Below, piece by piece: positions 29,701 through 37,587 of a stretch of 64,000 bases of DNA. Every line of letters begins with the position of its first letter. Positions within the stretch are counted from its first letter, which is position 1. This DNA is from Gimesia sp. (GTDB lineage Bacteria; Planctomycetota; Planctomycetia; Planctomycetales; Planctomycetaceae): the NCBI GenBank assembly GCA_002706765.1, contig PAJV01000077.1:1-64000 (forward strand), read 5' to 3'. Below the pieces are notes generated by a model, which saw nothing but the letters and a program-made list of their open reading frames with translations, had not been told where the DNA came from and made no database searches. The position numbers were made by a program, and so were the translations under genes.

Positions 29701-32522
29701 AGAGAACTGATCCGCACACTCGCCAGCGAATCGCCATCAATGTCACTAAAATTGAAGTCGATGACTGCGAATGTATAGGGAATATTTTCACTCGTCACTA
29801 CTGTATTGTCAGAAGATGTTGGCCCATCATTGTCCGGCACCACATCCACGGTCATGGTATATGCTGCAGATGAGTCACTCGTACCGTCATTAAGTACAAA
29901 ACTGAAACTGTCATAGGAAGCCCCGTTCGCATTTGCAACGGGTGTGAAAGTCAGATTACCAGCGTCAATGTCCGCCCGGCTGATCACCTGATCCAACGTC
30001 ACATTCATGCCCGACAACTGTAATGCACCCACCGTTTCCAGAGAACTGATTCGCACGCTAGCCAGCGAATCACCGTCGATGTCGCTATAGTTGAAGTCAG
30101 ACGCTGTGAATGTGTAAGGCGTGTCTTCATCTGTTGTAACAGTGTTAGCCGAAGCCATTGGGGCATCGTTCACCGACGTCACATCGATGATCATCGTACT
30201 GGCGGAAGAGGATTCCAGACTTCCATCGCTCACGACAAATCCGAAGCTGTCGTAAGCAGCGCCGTTCTCATTCGTGACAGGTGAGAAAGTCAGGTTACCA
30301 GCGTCAATGTCCGCTCGGCTGATGATCTGATTCAACGTCACATCCACTCCCGACAGCTGTAACGTACCCACCGTTTCCAGCACACTGATCCGCACACTTG
30401 CCAGCAAATCACCGTCAATATCGCTATAATTGAAGTCTAATGCTGTGAAAGTGTAAGGAGTGTCTTCATCTGTTGTGATTGTATTGCCTGTTGCCGTCGG
30501 AGCATCATTCACAGACGTCACATCGATCGTCATCGTACTGGCGGAAGGCGATTCCAGACTTCCATCGCTCACCACAAATCCGAAGCTGTCGTAAGAAGCG
30601 CCGTTTGCATTGGTAACGGGTGAGTAAGTAAGGTTGCCGGCGTCAATGTCTGCTCGACTGATGACCTCATTCAATGTCACATCCACGCCGGACAATTGTA
30701 AGGTTCCCACAGTTTCCAGCGACGAGATTCTCACACTCGCCAAGGGATCGCCGTCCCCATCATCGAAATTGAAGTCAGCCGCGGTAAAGACGAACGCTGT
30801 GTCTTCACTGGTCGTCACCGTATTGGAGGCAGCTGCCGGAACTTCGTTCACAGGAGTGACTGTGACCCAGATGGTTTGAAAATCGGTGCCTCCAAATCCG
30901 TCACTGGCTCCGACAATCACTTCATACACATTATCCGAATCGCTGTCGGCGGGACTCTCAAAATCGGGTGTGGCAAGGAAAGAGAGTTCTCCCGTCGAAC
31001 TGTTGATGGCAAACGCAGGAGCATCCGTCCCTCCGGTAATTGCATAACTCATTGTATCCAGGTTAGCATCGGTGGCTGCCACCGTGGTTACGGCAGTCGA
31101 GTTTTCTGGAACGTTGACCGCAGCCGTCGCAGCACCGCCATCCGAAGTGATCACGGGCGGGTTATTCACCGTATAGCTGATCTGCACATCGTCAATATAT
31201 AAGTATTCAACAAATAATAACCCCAGCAGCCCACCGTCGTATCCGGTATCGATCTGAATGCGAATCTGTGTATCCGCAGACATCCAGGCAGAGATATCCT
31301 GATTGTAGCTACCGGTAAAATCGGTCAGTACGTCCAGAACAGTCCAGGAACCACCGCCATCATCGGAGATCTGGACTGAGAACTGGTCGTCCGATTCTGT
31401 ACCGCTTGACAGTGCGTCGAACGACAAGGTTGCATCGTGAGCGGTAGAAAGGTTCACTTCACGGGTCACGCTGTTCTCTGTGCCGCTGTCACCTACCATT
31501 CTCAAGTTACCGCCGGTTATTCTTACATCACCATTGCTGGCGCTCTGGGCACTTCCTGAATTATCATATTCCACCCAGTTACTGCTCCAGTTTTGTGAGC
31601 CGTGATTGTTTCCATACGATTGCGTACTGAACTGATCCAGCACCGTCTCGGTAGCGAACAGACCCTGCCAGTTGTCCTGAAGCAGCGTTGAAAAGATGAC
31701 CTGTGTTTCCAGATTTCCTGATTCAAATTCCAGATCCCAGTCGCCGCCCCGTGCCGCGGAACCTGTCTCATCCGTACTCGCAGCGATGTCGGCTCCTGTG
31801 AGTGTCTGAATTTCCCCCAGCAGTTCCTGCCCGGAATCACTTCCTGCCAGATTACATCCGTAAAACAGCAGATCTGTTTCAGCAGTGAAGGCATTACCCC
31901 AGGAAGCAATCTGCTCTGAATACTCGTTAAGGTTATTCAGGCTCAGCCAGGTTGCCCCCAGTTTGACAGCGTGATCATTACCGTGCGAAACAATATGGAT
32001 TGCATCCACATCGGAATAATCCGCCAATACTTCACTGATCTGGAGAATTCCATCTTGCTCGCTGTCCAGCAGTATGATTTCAATCTGAGACTGATCATCT
32101 CCCTGAGCAATCAGGTCTTCAATCAGCTGTTGAAAGTTTTCAGTCGCCTCATCTATGAAGACCAGCTCCAGGTTTCGCTGCATTTCATCTGTTGAATCTG
32201 CCAGTCCAAACTGCTGCAGGAGATTACGGTCTGATCCGCCCGGTCCCACAGTACTCTCCTGGGGTACATCCACAACCTGGGCCACAGTCTCTGTTGTTTC
32301 CGGCATGACCATGGAGGAGGCACTGCTTGACTCGTTCAAGCCAGCATCGCTTGTCAAAGCCGGGTCAAGTACCACAGCAGCCAGCGGAGAAGCACTCAGC
32401 ATCAGCAGTTCTTCGAGCTGAGATGCATCAAGGGCCGTACGCTGACCATACCGATTGAATCGTCTTCTGTTTCGGGATTTGAATGGATTCCAATACACTG
32501 CTGAGCACTTTCTATGGGGCAT
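26718..32522 (-). CDS. DUF4347 / cadherin-like repeat surface protein, probable export substrate
   Basis: A 1,934-residue protein. A basic N-terminus with the tag LEELLML (about 37-43) is followed by a DUF4347 domain (about 118-285). That domain has HIVSHGNDHAVKLG (His180) and LLFYGCNLAGSDSG (Cys223), an arrangement like the His-Cys dyad of caspase/CHAT-type peptidases. Next is a jelly-roll-like domain (about 295-450), one cadherin-like domain, then nine tandem cadherin-like repeats of about 113 residues with the signature VNDAP..TDEDTPY and SLASVRIS.LETVG. A further cadherin-like domain follows, then an Asp/Glu-rich linker, and a C-terminal hydrophobic hairpin followed by LPAWRFMDPIAIL and an acidic tail. 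The C-terminus resembles anchors of large RTX/VCBS-type adhesins. It is probably an adhesin exported by the divergent five-gene machine. No SD lies at normal distance from this ATG (see 32512-32560). Confidence 0.88.
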   Translation of the reverse strand: MPHRKCSAVYWNPFKSRNRRRFNRYGQRTALDASQLEELLMLSASPLAAVVLDPALTSDAGLNESSSASSMVMPETTETVAQVVDVPQESTVGPGGSDRNLLQQFGLADSTDEMQRNLELVFIDEATENFQQLIEDLIAQGDDQSQIEIILLDSEQDGILQISEVLADYSDVDAIHIVSHGNDHAVKLGATWLSLNNLNEYSEQIASWGNAFTAETDLLFYGCNLAGSDSGQELLGEIQTLTGADIAASTDETGSAARGGDWDLEFESGNLETQVIFSTLLQDNWQGLFATETVLDQFSTQSYGNNHGSQNWSSNWVEYDNSGSAQSASNGDVRITGGNLRMVGDSGTENSVTREVNLSTAHDATLSFDALSSGTESDDQFSVQISDDGGGSWTVLDVLTDFTGSYNQDISAWMSADTQIRIQIDTGYDGGLLGLLFVEYLYIDDVQISYTVNNPPVITSDGGAATAAVNVPENSTAVTTVAATDANLDTMSYAITGGTDAPAFAINSSTGELSFLATPDFESPADSDSDNVYEVIVGASDGFGGTDFQTIWVTVTPVNEVPAAASNTVTTSEDTAFVFTAADFNFDDGDGDPLASVRISSLETVGTLQLSGVDVTLNEVISRADIDAGNLTYSPVTNANGASYDSFGFVVSDGSLESPSASTMTIDVTSVNDAPTATGNTITTDEDTPYTFTALDFNYSDIDGDLLASVRISVLETVGTLQLSGVDVTLNQIISRADIDAGNLTFSPVTNENGAAYDSFGFVVSDGSLESSSASTMIIDVTSVNDAPMASANTVTTDEDTPYTFTASDFNYSDIDGDSLASVRISSLETVGALQLSGMNVTLDQVISRADIDAGNLTFTPVANANGASYDSFSFVLNDGTSDSSAAYTMTVDVVPDNDGPTSSDNTVVTSENIPYTFAVIDFNFSDIDGDSLASVRISSLETVGALQLSGVDVTLNQVVSRADIDAGNLTFTPVVDENGTAYDSFAYVVYDGTVESAITNTMTIDVGPVNTPPAAVDNTVFISEDIPYIFTAADFNYSDIDGDSLASVRISVLETVGSLQLSGVDVTLNQIISRADIDAGNLTFSPVTNANGTAYDSFGFVVSDGILESPSASTMTIDVTSVNDAPIASGNTVTTDEDTPYVFSASDFNFSDIDGDSLASVRISVLETVGSLQLSGVDVTLNQIISRADIDAGNLTFIPVTNANGTAYDSFGFVVSDGILESPSASTMTIDVTSVNDAPIASGNTVTTDEDTPYVFSASDFNFSDIDGDSLASVRISVLETVGALQLTGVDVTLNQVISRADIDAGNLTFSPVANANGTAYDSFGFVVSDGILESPSASTMTVDVTSVNDAPTASANTVSTDEDTPYTFTASDFNYNDIDGDSLASVRISVLETVGSLQLSGVDVTLNQVISRADIDAGNLTFSPVANANGTAYDSFVFVVSDGILETSSASTMTIDVTSVNDAPTSTGNTVTTDEDTPYTFAASDFNYNDIDGDSLASVRISSLETVGSLQLSGVDVTLNQIISRADIDAGRLRFIPVADAYGIAYDSFSYVVHDGTVDSTSSSAMTVNVTPVNDAPVITSGGGGLNAVLHISNQLSSVIKVEATDVELSLQLLSFSITGGIDAEKFLIDVETGELSLVLGAEYGMLLDSSIDNVYEVAVQVSDGFGGIATQLIQVVVEQVDQIIPFNPQLTDEPDVPGQPSHPDDSGDADESNESDTNIENQDLPEIGSPVSGTDMLSSSRNTQLDHGWYPEFSIVANTGFSQFQYHLNDLAFENLSDSFDADTRYERGTGQFTSISTRLGIPESGENQPLLNQVGTVNAASLWTKYEQIQEEIQQQMNFDSVQHQTLITTAAVVVTGVSSGLLIWALQGGYLMASIASGLPAWRFMDPIAILDEFDESDNDEGDTLQGIIENAEFKGTSQNRLYDESEIV
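27800..30860 (-). repeat. Nine tandem 339-bp coding repeats
   Basis: These encode the nine cadherin-like repeats of the DUF4347 protein. Neighbouring copies at about 28800-29480 are almost identical at DNA level (long runs such as the strings for SRADIDAGNLTF and LETVGSLQLSGVDV). This points to recent duplication or gene conversion and a copy number that can change. Confidence 0.85.
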
Positions 32523-32560
32523 CTTGCGCTACAGAGGTCAATGCCGTGAATCACCTCCTT
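32512..32560 (-). promoter_or_regulatory. Perfect Shine-Dalgarno with a 9-codon leader ORF overlapping the adhesin start
   Basis: AAGGAGGTGA (32560-32551) is a full-length ribosome site but lies 28 bases from the adhesin ATG (32522), and an in-frame TAG stands just before that ATG. A TTG at 32541, about 12 bases past AGGAGG, opens a 9-codon frame (MTSVAQDAP) whose stop at 32514-32512 overlaps the adhesin start region. Termination and re-initiation could then load the adhesin ATG. This is inference; a sequencing error is an alternative. Confidence 0.4.
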
Positions 32561-32681
32561 CCCTGCAGGAAAGACCTGATCCAACCCGGCTCAAAAAATA
32601 TAGGTCACACATTTCTAACAGAATGTGAGGAATCGCATGCCGCAGTTCATATCTTTGTACATTCCATTGTTTCCACTGTGC

Positions 32682-32709
32682 ACACTTGTAAGGCAAACAC
32701 CTTAAGTGT
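32682..32709. promoter_or_regulatory. Hairpin in the divergent control region
   Basis: ACACTTGTAAGG (32682-32693) pairs with CCTTAAGTGT (32700-32709) around CAAACA, with a 2-base bulge. It lies in the 274-bp region between the divergent adhesin and TolC genes, 88 bases before the TolC start. A second short inverted repeat, CACATT...AATGTG, lies near 32608-32627. Either could be an operator or leader structure controlling both directions. Confidence 0.5.
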
Positions 32710-32796
32710 TCATAATGCTATATGAATGGTTCAAGTTCCGTAATTTAAAGAAGTGATAACGATTACAGGAACTTTTATGTCAGTGGTATATAAGCA

Positions 32797-34815
32797 ATGC
32801 AGAAGGTTTTTACCTCAAACGTATTTAAGACCGACTGCCGATGTGGGCCAATCCTCTTATTGGTCTTATGGGCCTGCTCAGGTTGCGCGCTGATCCCGAA
32901 AAATGAGCACTCGCAATTGGGTCAATCCCCTCCTTCACAGCACAAGAGGGCTGAGTCAGAACAGGAAGGTTCCAGGTATGATGACATCTCTCTGACCGCT
33001 TATACCGGGAGCGCGGATTCCGATCACCAACCCAGCGATAACACCCCAGTCCAGTTATTAACCCCCAATTTCGACATCGTGTCTGCCCCCACAGAGACTG
33101 TTGTCCAAACCAGCGCCCAACAATTTCCATTGCCCCCGCTCCATGGCAGGCTCACTCCTGCAGTAGTTCATGATGAGGAAGCTACCCGGGATAATCTACA
33201 TGTCATTCCACCCGATTTTTCACCCTGGTGGACCAGCAGCGTTACCATGCAGTTTCGGCCTGAGATACCCCATAGCCCGGTCAATGTGAATACACTGATC
33301 CAGGAAGCATTGATGAACTCGGCCCAGATTCGAGTGATTAATGATGATCCCATCATCGCAGAAACAGCGATCACCCAGGCGATGTCGGAATTTGATCCCA
33401 AACTGTTTCTCGAGTCGAAATTCAACCGCATCAGTGTGCCAGCCAGCAGTACGCTCGATACGGGAACCGATTTCAGTCGTCTGCGAGAGAATGACTGGAG
33501 CACCAATATCGGCATTCGTCGGAAACATATCCAGGGGGGGCAGATCGAGCTCGCTCAGCAATTCGGAATGAATACCAGTAATTCGATTTTCTTTGTCCCT
33601 CCCAATCAGGGTGATGCACGGTTGACGTTAAGCTTCAATCAACCGCTCCTGAACGGGAGGGGGCAGGCCTATAACGAGAGTCTGATTGTGCTGGCGGAAC
33701 TGAATACCGGTATTGCCTCAGATCGAACTCAAGCAGCTCTGCAGGATCATCTGCTGGACGTCACAGAAACCTACTGGGAACTCTATTTGAATCGCGTCAT
33801 CTTTTTACAGAAGCGGAAACATCTGCAGGATGGTCGCCAGATCCAGACCTACCTCGAAAAGCGATACAATCTTGATTCACTGCAAAGCCAGATTGCCCGG
33901 GCTCGCGCCGCCGTTGCCAGAAGAGAATCTGAAGTGATTCGTGCGGAAGCTGCCGTCCAGAATTCCGAAACCCGCCTGCGTTCCCTGGTCAATTCACCCC
34001 AGTTGGGTTCCAGTACTCACCTGGAACTGATTTCCATCCAGCAGCCAAACGACCTGCGAATTCCTGTAACTGTGGAGGATGCGATGGCAACGGCTATGGA
34101 ATACCGGTCAGAAGTCGACATCGCTTCTCAGGAAATCCAGGCGGCTCGAGTTCGCCTGGGAGTCGCCTGCAATGACCTGCTGCCAAAACTCGACCTGGTT
34201 CTGGAAACGTATCTGACAGGATTGAAAGGTGACTTCAACATTTCGCAAGCCTGGGTCGATCAATTCAGCGTGGGCGAACCGAGTTATACTGCCGGCTTTG
34301 TTTTCGAAGTCCCTCTCTGGAGGCAACAGGCCAAATCGCAGCATCTCCAGCGCACCGTGGAACTGCGGCGGTTATTAAATAAATTTGAATTGACGGTCGA
34401 TAATCTGCGGGCAGAAGTCGAGACAGCCGTCCGGTACGTGGAGACCGCTGATCGTAATTTACGAAGCCAGTATCATTCACTGCAAGCAGCAAACGCGGAT
34501 GCCGAATATCTGAAACGTCGGTGGGAAATGCTGCCCGGCCATGATCGATCCTCCAGTTTCCTGCTGGAAGATCTGATCGATGCCCAGGACCGACGGGCAG
34601 AAGCAGAACAGGCATTCGTCACAGCCCAGGTGGATCACGTGATGAGTCTGACGAAACTCAACCGGTCAACGGGAACCATTCTGCGTCAGGAACATGTCGA
34701 CATGCCCTTCGAAACAGACCCCCTGCTGGAAGTGCCTGTCAGCGACGAATACTCAGAACCACAGGCGCCGTCTCAAGCCGTTGATCCCTCACTGCTAGGG
34801 GAGACGAACTCATGA
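32797..34815 (+). CDS. TolC-family outer-membrane export protein (lipoprotein)
   Basis: A 672-residue protein. The N-terminus is a lipoprotein signal (LLVLWACSGC, Cys30). A Pro/Ser-rich linker runs to about residue 150, then the outer-membrane efflux protein fold (about 165-620). That fold shows the paired helical halves FNQPLLNGRGQAYNESL and EVPLWRQQAKSQHLQRTVEL, with long coiled-coil regions. This family forms the trimeric channel-tunnel that carries substrates across the outer membrane, together with HlyD-type adaptors. It starts a five-gene row and overlaps the SecA-like gene by four bases (ATGA), so they are co-translated. No good ribosome site precedes this ATG. It is divergent from the DUF4347 adhesin gene. 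Confidence 0.88.
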   Translation: MQKVFTSNVFKTDCRCGPILLLVLWACSGCALIPKNEHSQLGQSPPSQHKRAESEQEGSRYDDISLTAYTGSADSDHQPSDNTPVQLLTPNFDIVSAPTETVVQTSAQQFPLPPLHGRLTPAVVHDEEATRDNLHVIPPDFSPWWTSSVTMQFRPEIPHSPVNVNTLIQEALMNSAQIRVINDDPIIAETAITQAMSEFDPKLFLESKFNRISVPASSTLDTGTDFSRLRENDWSTNIGIRRKHIQGGQIELAQQFGMNTSNSIFFVPPNQGDARLTLSFNQPLLNGRGQAYNESLIVLAELNTGIASDRTQAALQDHLLDVTETYWELYLNRVIFLQKRKHLQDGRQIQTYLEKRYNLDSLQSQIARARAAVARRESEVIRAEAAVQNSETRLRSLVNSPQLGSSTHLELISIQQPNDLRIPVTVEDAMATAMEYRSEVDIASQEIQAARVRLGVACNDLLPKLDLVLETYLTGLKGDFNISQAWVDQFSVGEPSYTAGFVFEVPLWRQQAKSQHLQRTVELRRLLNKFELTVDNLRAEVETAVRYVETADRNLRSQYHSLQAANADAEYLKRRWEMLPGHDRSSSFLLEDLIDAQDRRAEAEQAFVTAQVDHVMSLTKLNRSTGTILRQEHVDMPFETDPLLEVPVSDEYSEPQAPSQAVDPSLLGETNS

Positions 34816-36710
34816 TACTTACTCCTCGCTGGCTTCGGTCTCCCCAACCAGCTGCTGGCAAACAGATCCTGGAACAAATCAGTCAGATCGCCCACTCACT
34901 TGTAATTGTGAACGATTCCGAACTGAGAACTCGATGCCAGAACCTGAGAAGGTTGAATCCGCATCTCGCAGCTGATCGGGAAGAAATGACCGTTCGGTGT
35001 TTTGCTTTGACTTACGAGTCTGTCCGGCGTGTACTGGACCTGACTTACTTTCCCGAACAACTGCTGGCCGGACTGGCGATGATTCGTGGTGAGATCGTAG
35101 AGATGAATACCGGTGAAGGCAAAACCATCACGGCGGTCCTTCCGGCATGCTGGTTTGCGTTGACTGGTCAAAGCGTGCATGTCATGACCGTGAACGACTA
35201 TCTGGCAGAGCGGGACTTCCACTCTCTGTCACCAGTTTACGGGCGGCTGGGTTTCACAACAGCATTGAATCAACCCGGCCTCTCTGTGGAAACAAAGCGA
35301 AGCGCCTACCAGGCAGACATCATCTATGGCCCCGGCTATGAATTCGGTTTTGATTATCTTCGAGATCAAGTCAACCTGTTTTCACAAAAACGACACAGAC
35401 TGGGGAGTCGATTTTCCAGTCGACTATCTGGCATTCCAGCATCAGACCCCCAACCGGTCCAGCGGGAACATGCTGTTGCAATCGTCGACGAAGCGGACAG
35501 TGTGCTGATCGATGAGGCCACCGTCCCCCTGGTACTTTCTTCACAGGGAGGACGTCCCGCTGACAATGCAGACGTGTATCAGGCCGCGCGCTCAACTGCT
35601 TTGTCCCTCAAGACAGATCACGACTATGTGGTAAATACGGCGACGTCCGAATTACAGATGACAGACACAGGAATCGCCCGCCTGGCGGCAGATGTCCGGC
35701 AACTCCCTTCTACACGATTGGATCGGCCCTGGCGGCAATATGTCGAACAGGCATTGCGTGCCGAGCTGTTCTACCAGCGTGAAGTCCACTACATATTTCG
35801 CGACAAGAAAGTCCAGATCGTCGATCCCCATACCAGTCGCATTTTCACAGACAGGACCTGGCGTGATGGTTTGCACCAGGCTATCGAAACCAAAGAAGCG
35901 GGAACGATCACAAACGAAAACCGTCCGATCGCCAGAATCAGGAGACAGAAATTCTTTCACCTGTACAATATGCTAACGGGGATGTCAGGAACCGTTCAGG
36001 GATGCCAGCAGGAGTTAAGCGATATCTACAGATTATCAGTTTGTGTTATCCCGCCTCATAAACGCTGCCGGAGAATCGACCTGCCCCCCCGGCTTTTTGT
36101 GGATGGGGATTCCCGAGAACAGGCTGTTGTACAATCGATACAGGAAATTCATTCCACTCAACGCCCCGTTCTGGCAGGTACTTCAGACATTCATACCAGC
36201 AAACGCCTGTCCCGGCTGCTGGACCAGTGTCACATAGCTCATCAGGTTCTCAACGGTTTGCAGGATGAATCAGAGGCAAAGCTGATCGCCTCGGCAGGCG
36301 AACCCGGGACAATCACCATTGCGACGAATTTGGCGGGACGTGGTACCGATATCAAACTGGGGGCAGAAGCCATTCAAGCGGGGGGGTTACATGTGATTGC
36401 CACCGAATTACAGCTCTCTTCGAGAATCGACATGCAGTTAATGGGTCGCGCCGCCCGAAATGGCGAACCAGGGTCCAGCCAGATCTTTGCGTCGATCGAG
36501 GACCGCCTCTTTCTGGAACAGATGCCCGACGGGAGACATTCATTGAGACGACAGGCAGACTTGAACGGTGAGATTGCGGTCACCAACCAGTTGAATCACC
36601 ACATCGCAAAAATGCAGCGTTCAGCCGAACGGAATGCCATGCGAGGCCGTAAACAGCTCGTGAAACATGACGACTGGCTCACTAATGCAGCCTGTCGTGC
36701 TCCGGGTTAA
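34812..36710 (+). CDS. Shortened SecA-like translocase ATPase
   Basis: A 632-residue protein with AGGGGAG about 8 bases before its ATG. NBD1 has EMNTGEGKT (Walker A, about 97-105) and VAIVDEADSVLIDEA (DEAD at 226-229). The VMTVNDYLAERD and GPGYEFGFDYLRD signatures are those of SecA, not of other helicases. The cross-linking domain and TNENRPIARIRRQKFFHLYN lie in the middle, then LTGMSGT. NBD2 has ITIATNLAGRGTDIKL and MQLMGRAARNGEPG with the arginine fingers. The protein ends soon after a KQLVKHDDWL segment, which matches 'RK.LL.YDDV' in the first scaffold helix. The rest of the helical scaffold/wing region and the Cys-rich tail of housekeeping SecA (about 900 residues) are absent. It probably energises export of specific substrates through SecYEG or this cluster (inference). 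Confidence 0.88.
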   Translation: MILTPRWLRSPQPAAGKQILEQISQIAHSLVIVNDSELRTRCQNLRRLNPHLAADREEMTVRCFALTYESVRRVLDLTYFPEQLLAGLAMIRGEIVEMNTGEGKTITAVLPACWFALTGQSVHVMTVNDYLAERDFHSLSPVYGRLGFTTALNQPGLSVETKRSAYQADIIYGPGYEFGFDYLRDQVNLFSQKRHRLGSRFSSRLSGIPASDPQPVQREHAVAIVDEADSVLIDEATVPLVLSSQGGRPADNADVYQAARSTALSLKTDHDYVVNTATSELQMTDTGIARLAADVRQLPSTRLDRPWRQYVEQALRAELFYQREVHYIFRDKKVQIVDPHTSRIFTDRTWRDGLHQAIETKEAGTITNENRPIARIRRQKFFHLYNMLTGMSGTVQGCQQELSDIYRLSVCVIPPHKRCRRIDLPPRLFVDGDSREQAVVQSIQEIHSTQRPVLAGTSDIHTSKRLSRLLDQCHIAHQVLNGLQDESEAKLIASAGEPGTITIATNLAGRGTDIKLGAEAIQAGGLHVIATELQLSSRIDMQLMGRAARNGEPGSSQIFASIEDRLFLEQMPDGRHSLRRQADLNGEIAVTNQLNHHIAKMQRSAERNAMRGRKQLVKHDDWLTNAACRAPG

Positions 36711-36764
36711 TCGGCACTATTTGATTTCCCCTATTCAGACCCCTGTGTCAAGGGTTGAGAACTA

Positions 36765-37583
36765 ATGAATCGATCACAGAATTATGCCTGGATGATCTTA
36801 GCTGCGATGGGATGGCTTTTCTGCAATCCCTGGTCGGCTCTGGCATTGGAACTGGAAGGTTATACCGAGCCTTACCGTACGATCAAAGTTGCGACAGATG
36901 AAACAGGCATTGTTGAGAAAGTTTATATCAGCGAAGGCCAGGCTGTGGAAAAGGGGGACCCACTGATCTGTCTGAACAGCGACATTCAATCGGCAATGCT
37001 TGCCATAGCAGAACAGAACATGAATGCACAAGGTCGCTTGGAGAGTGCTAAAGCCGAACTGCAACTGAAAAAAGAACGATTCCGGATTCTGCAGTCACTC
37101 CGGCTGGAAGGCAATGCGCGTCAGGAAGAACTCGACCGGGCAATATGTGAAGAGCATATCGCGAAAGCGAATATTCAGTCAGTGAAAGAAGACATCGCGA
37201 CCCGCCGACTCGAATACGAGAAGATCAAAACGCAAATCAGCCGACGCACCATTCGAGCACCGATTTCCGGAGTAGTCAATCTGATCCACAAAGAACAAGG
37301 GGAATTCGTAGCCCCCAACAGTCCGGAAACGATGACGCTTGTGCAGATCGACAGGTTACTGGCATTCTTCACCCTCACGCCTCAACAGGCGTCTCAACTC
37401 AAAATCGATGACAAAATCGAAGTCACATTCCGAATCAATAATGCCACAACAGAAGGCACGGTTGAATATATTTCGCCTGTCACAGATGCCCAGAGCGGAA
37501 CCGTTTTAGTCAAAGTCCGGATCGACAACCGTAATGGCAGTTTTCGCAGTGGAGAACGTTGCTGTATCCAATCTGAAAGATAG
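36765..37583 (+). CDS. HlyD/RND-type periplasmic adaptor
   Basis: A 272-residue protein with a signal peptide (about 1-27, ending ALA-LELEG). A split biotinyl-lipoyl domain (DETGIVEKVYISEGQAVEKG, then RTIRAPISGVVNLIHKEQGE) flanks a coiled-coil hairpin (about 75-155), and a short beta-barrel domain follows (about 185-260). This is the minimal membrane-fusion-protein fold, which links an inner-membrane transporter to a TolC tunnel. The C-terminal membrane-proximal domain is short. It is the third gene of the export row, 54 bases after the SecA-like gene and 4 bases before the GAF-HlyD gene. No SD is strong; AAGGG lies about 11 bases upstream. Confidence 0.85.
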   Translation: MNRSQNYAWMILAAMGWLFCNPWSALALELEGYTEPYRTIKVATDETGIVEKVYISEGQAVEKGDPLICLNSDIQSAMLAIAEQNMNAQGRLESAKAELQLKKERFRILQSLRLEGNARQEELDRAICEEHIAKANIQSVKEDIATRRLEYEKIKTQISRRTIRAPISGVVNLIHKEQGEFVAPNSPETMTLVQIDRLLAFFTLTPQQASQLKIDDKIEVTFRINNATTEGTVEYISPVTDAQSGTVLVKVRIDNRNGSFRSGERCCIQSER

Positions 37584-37587
37584 CCCC

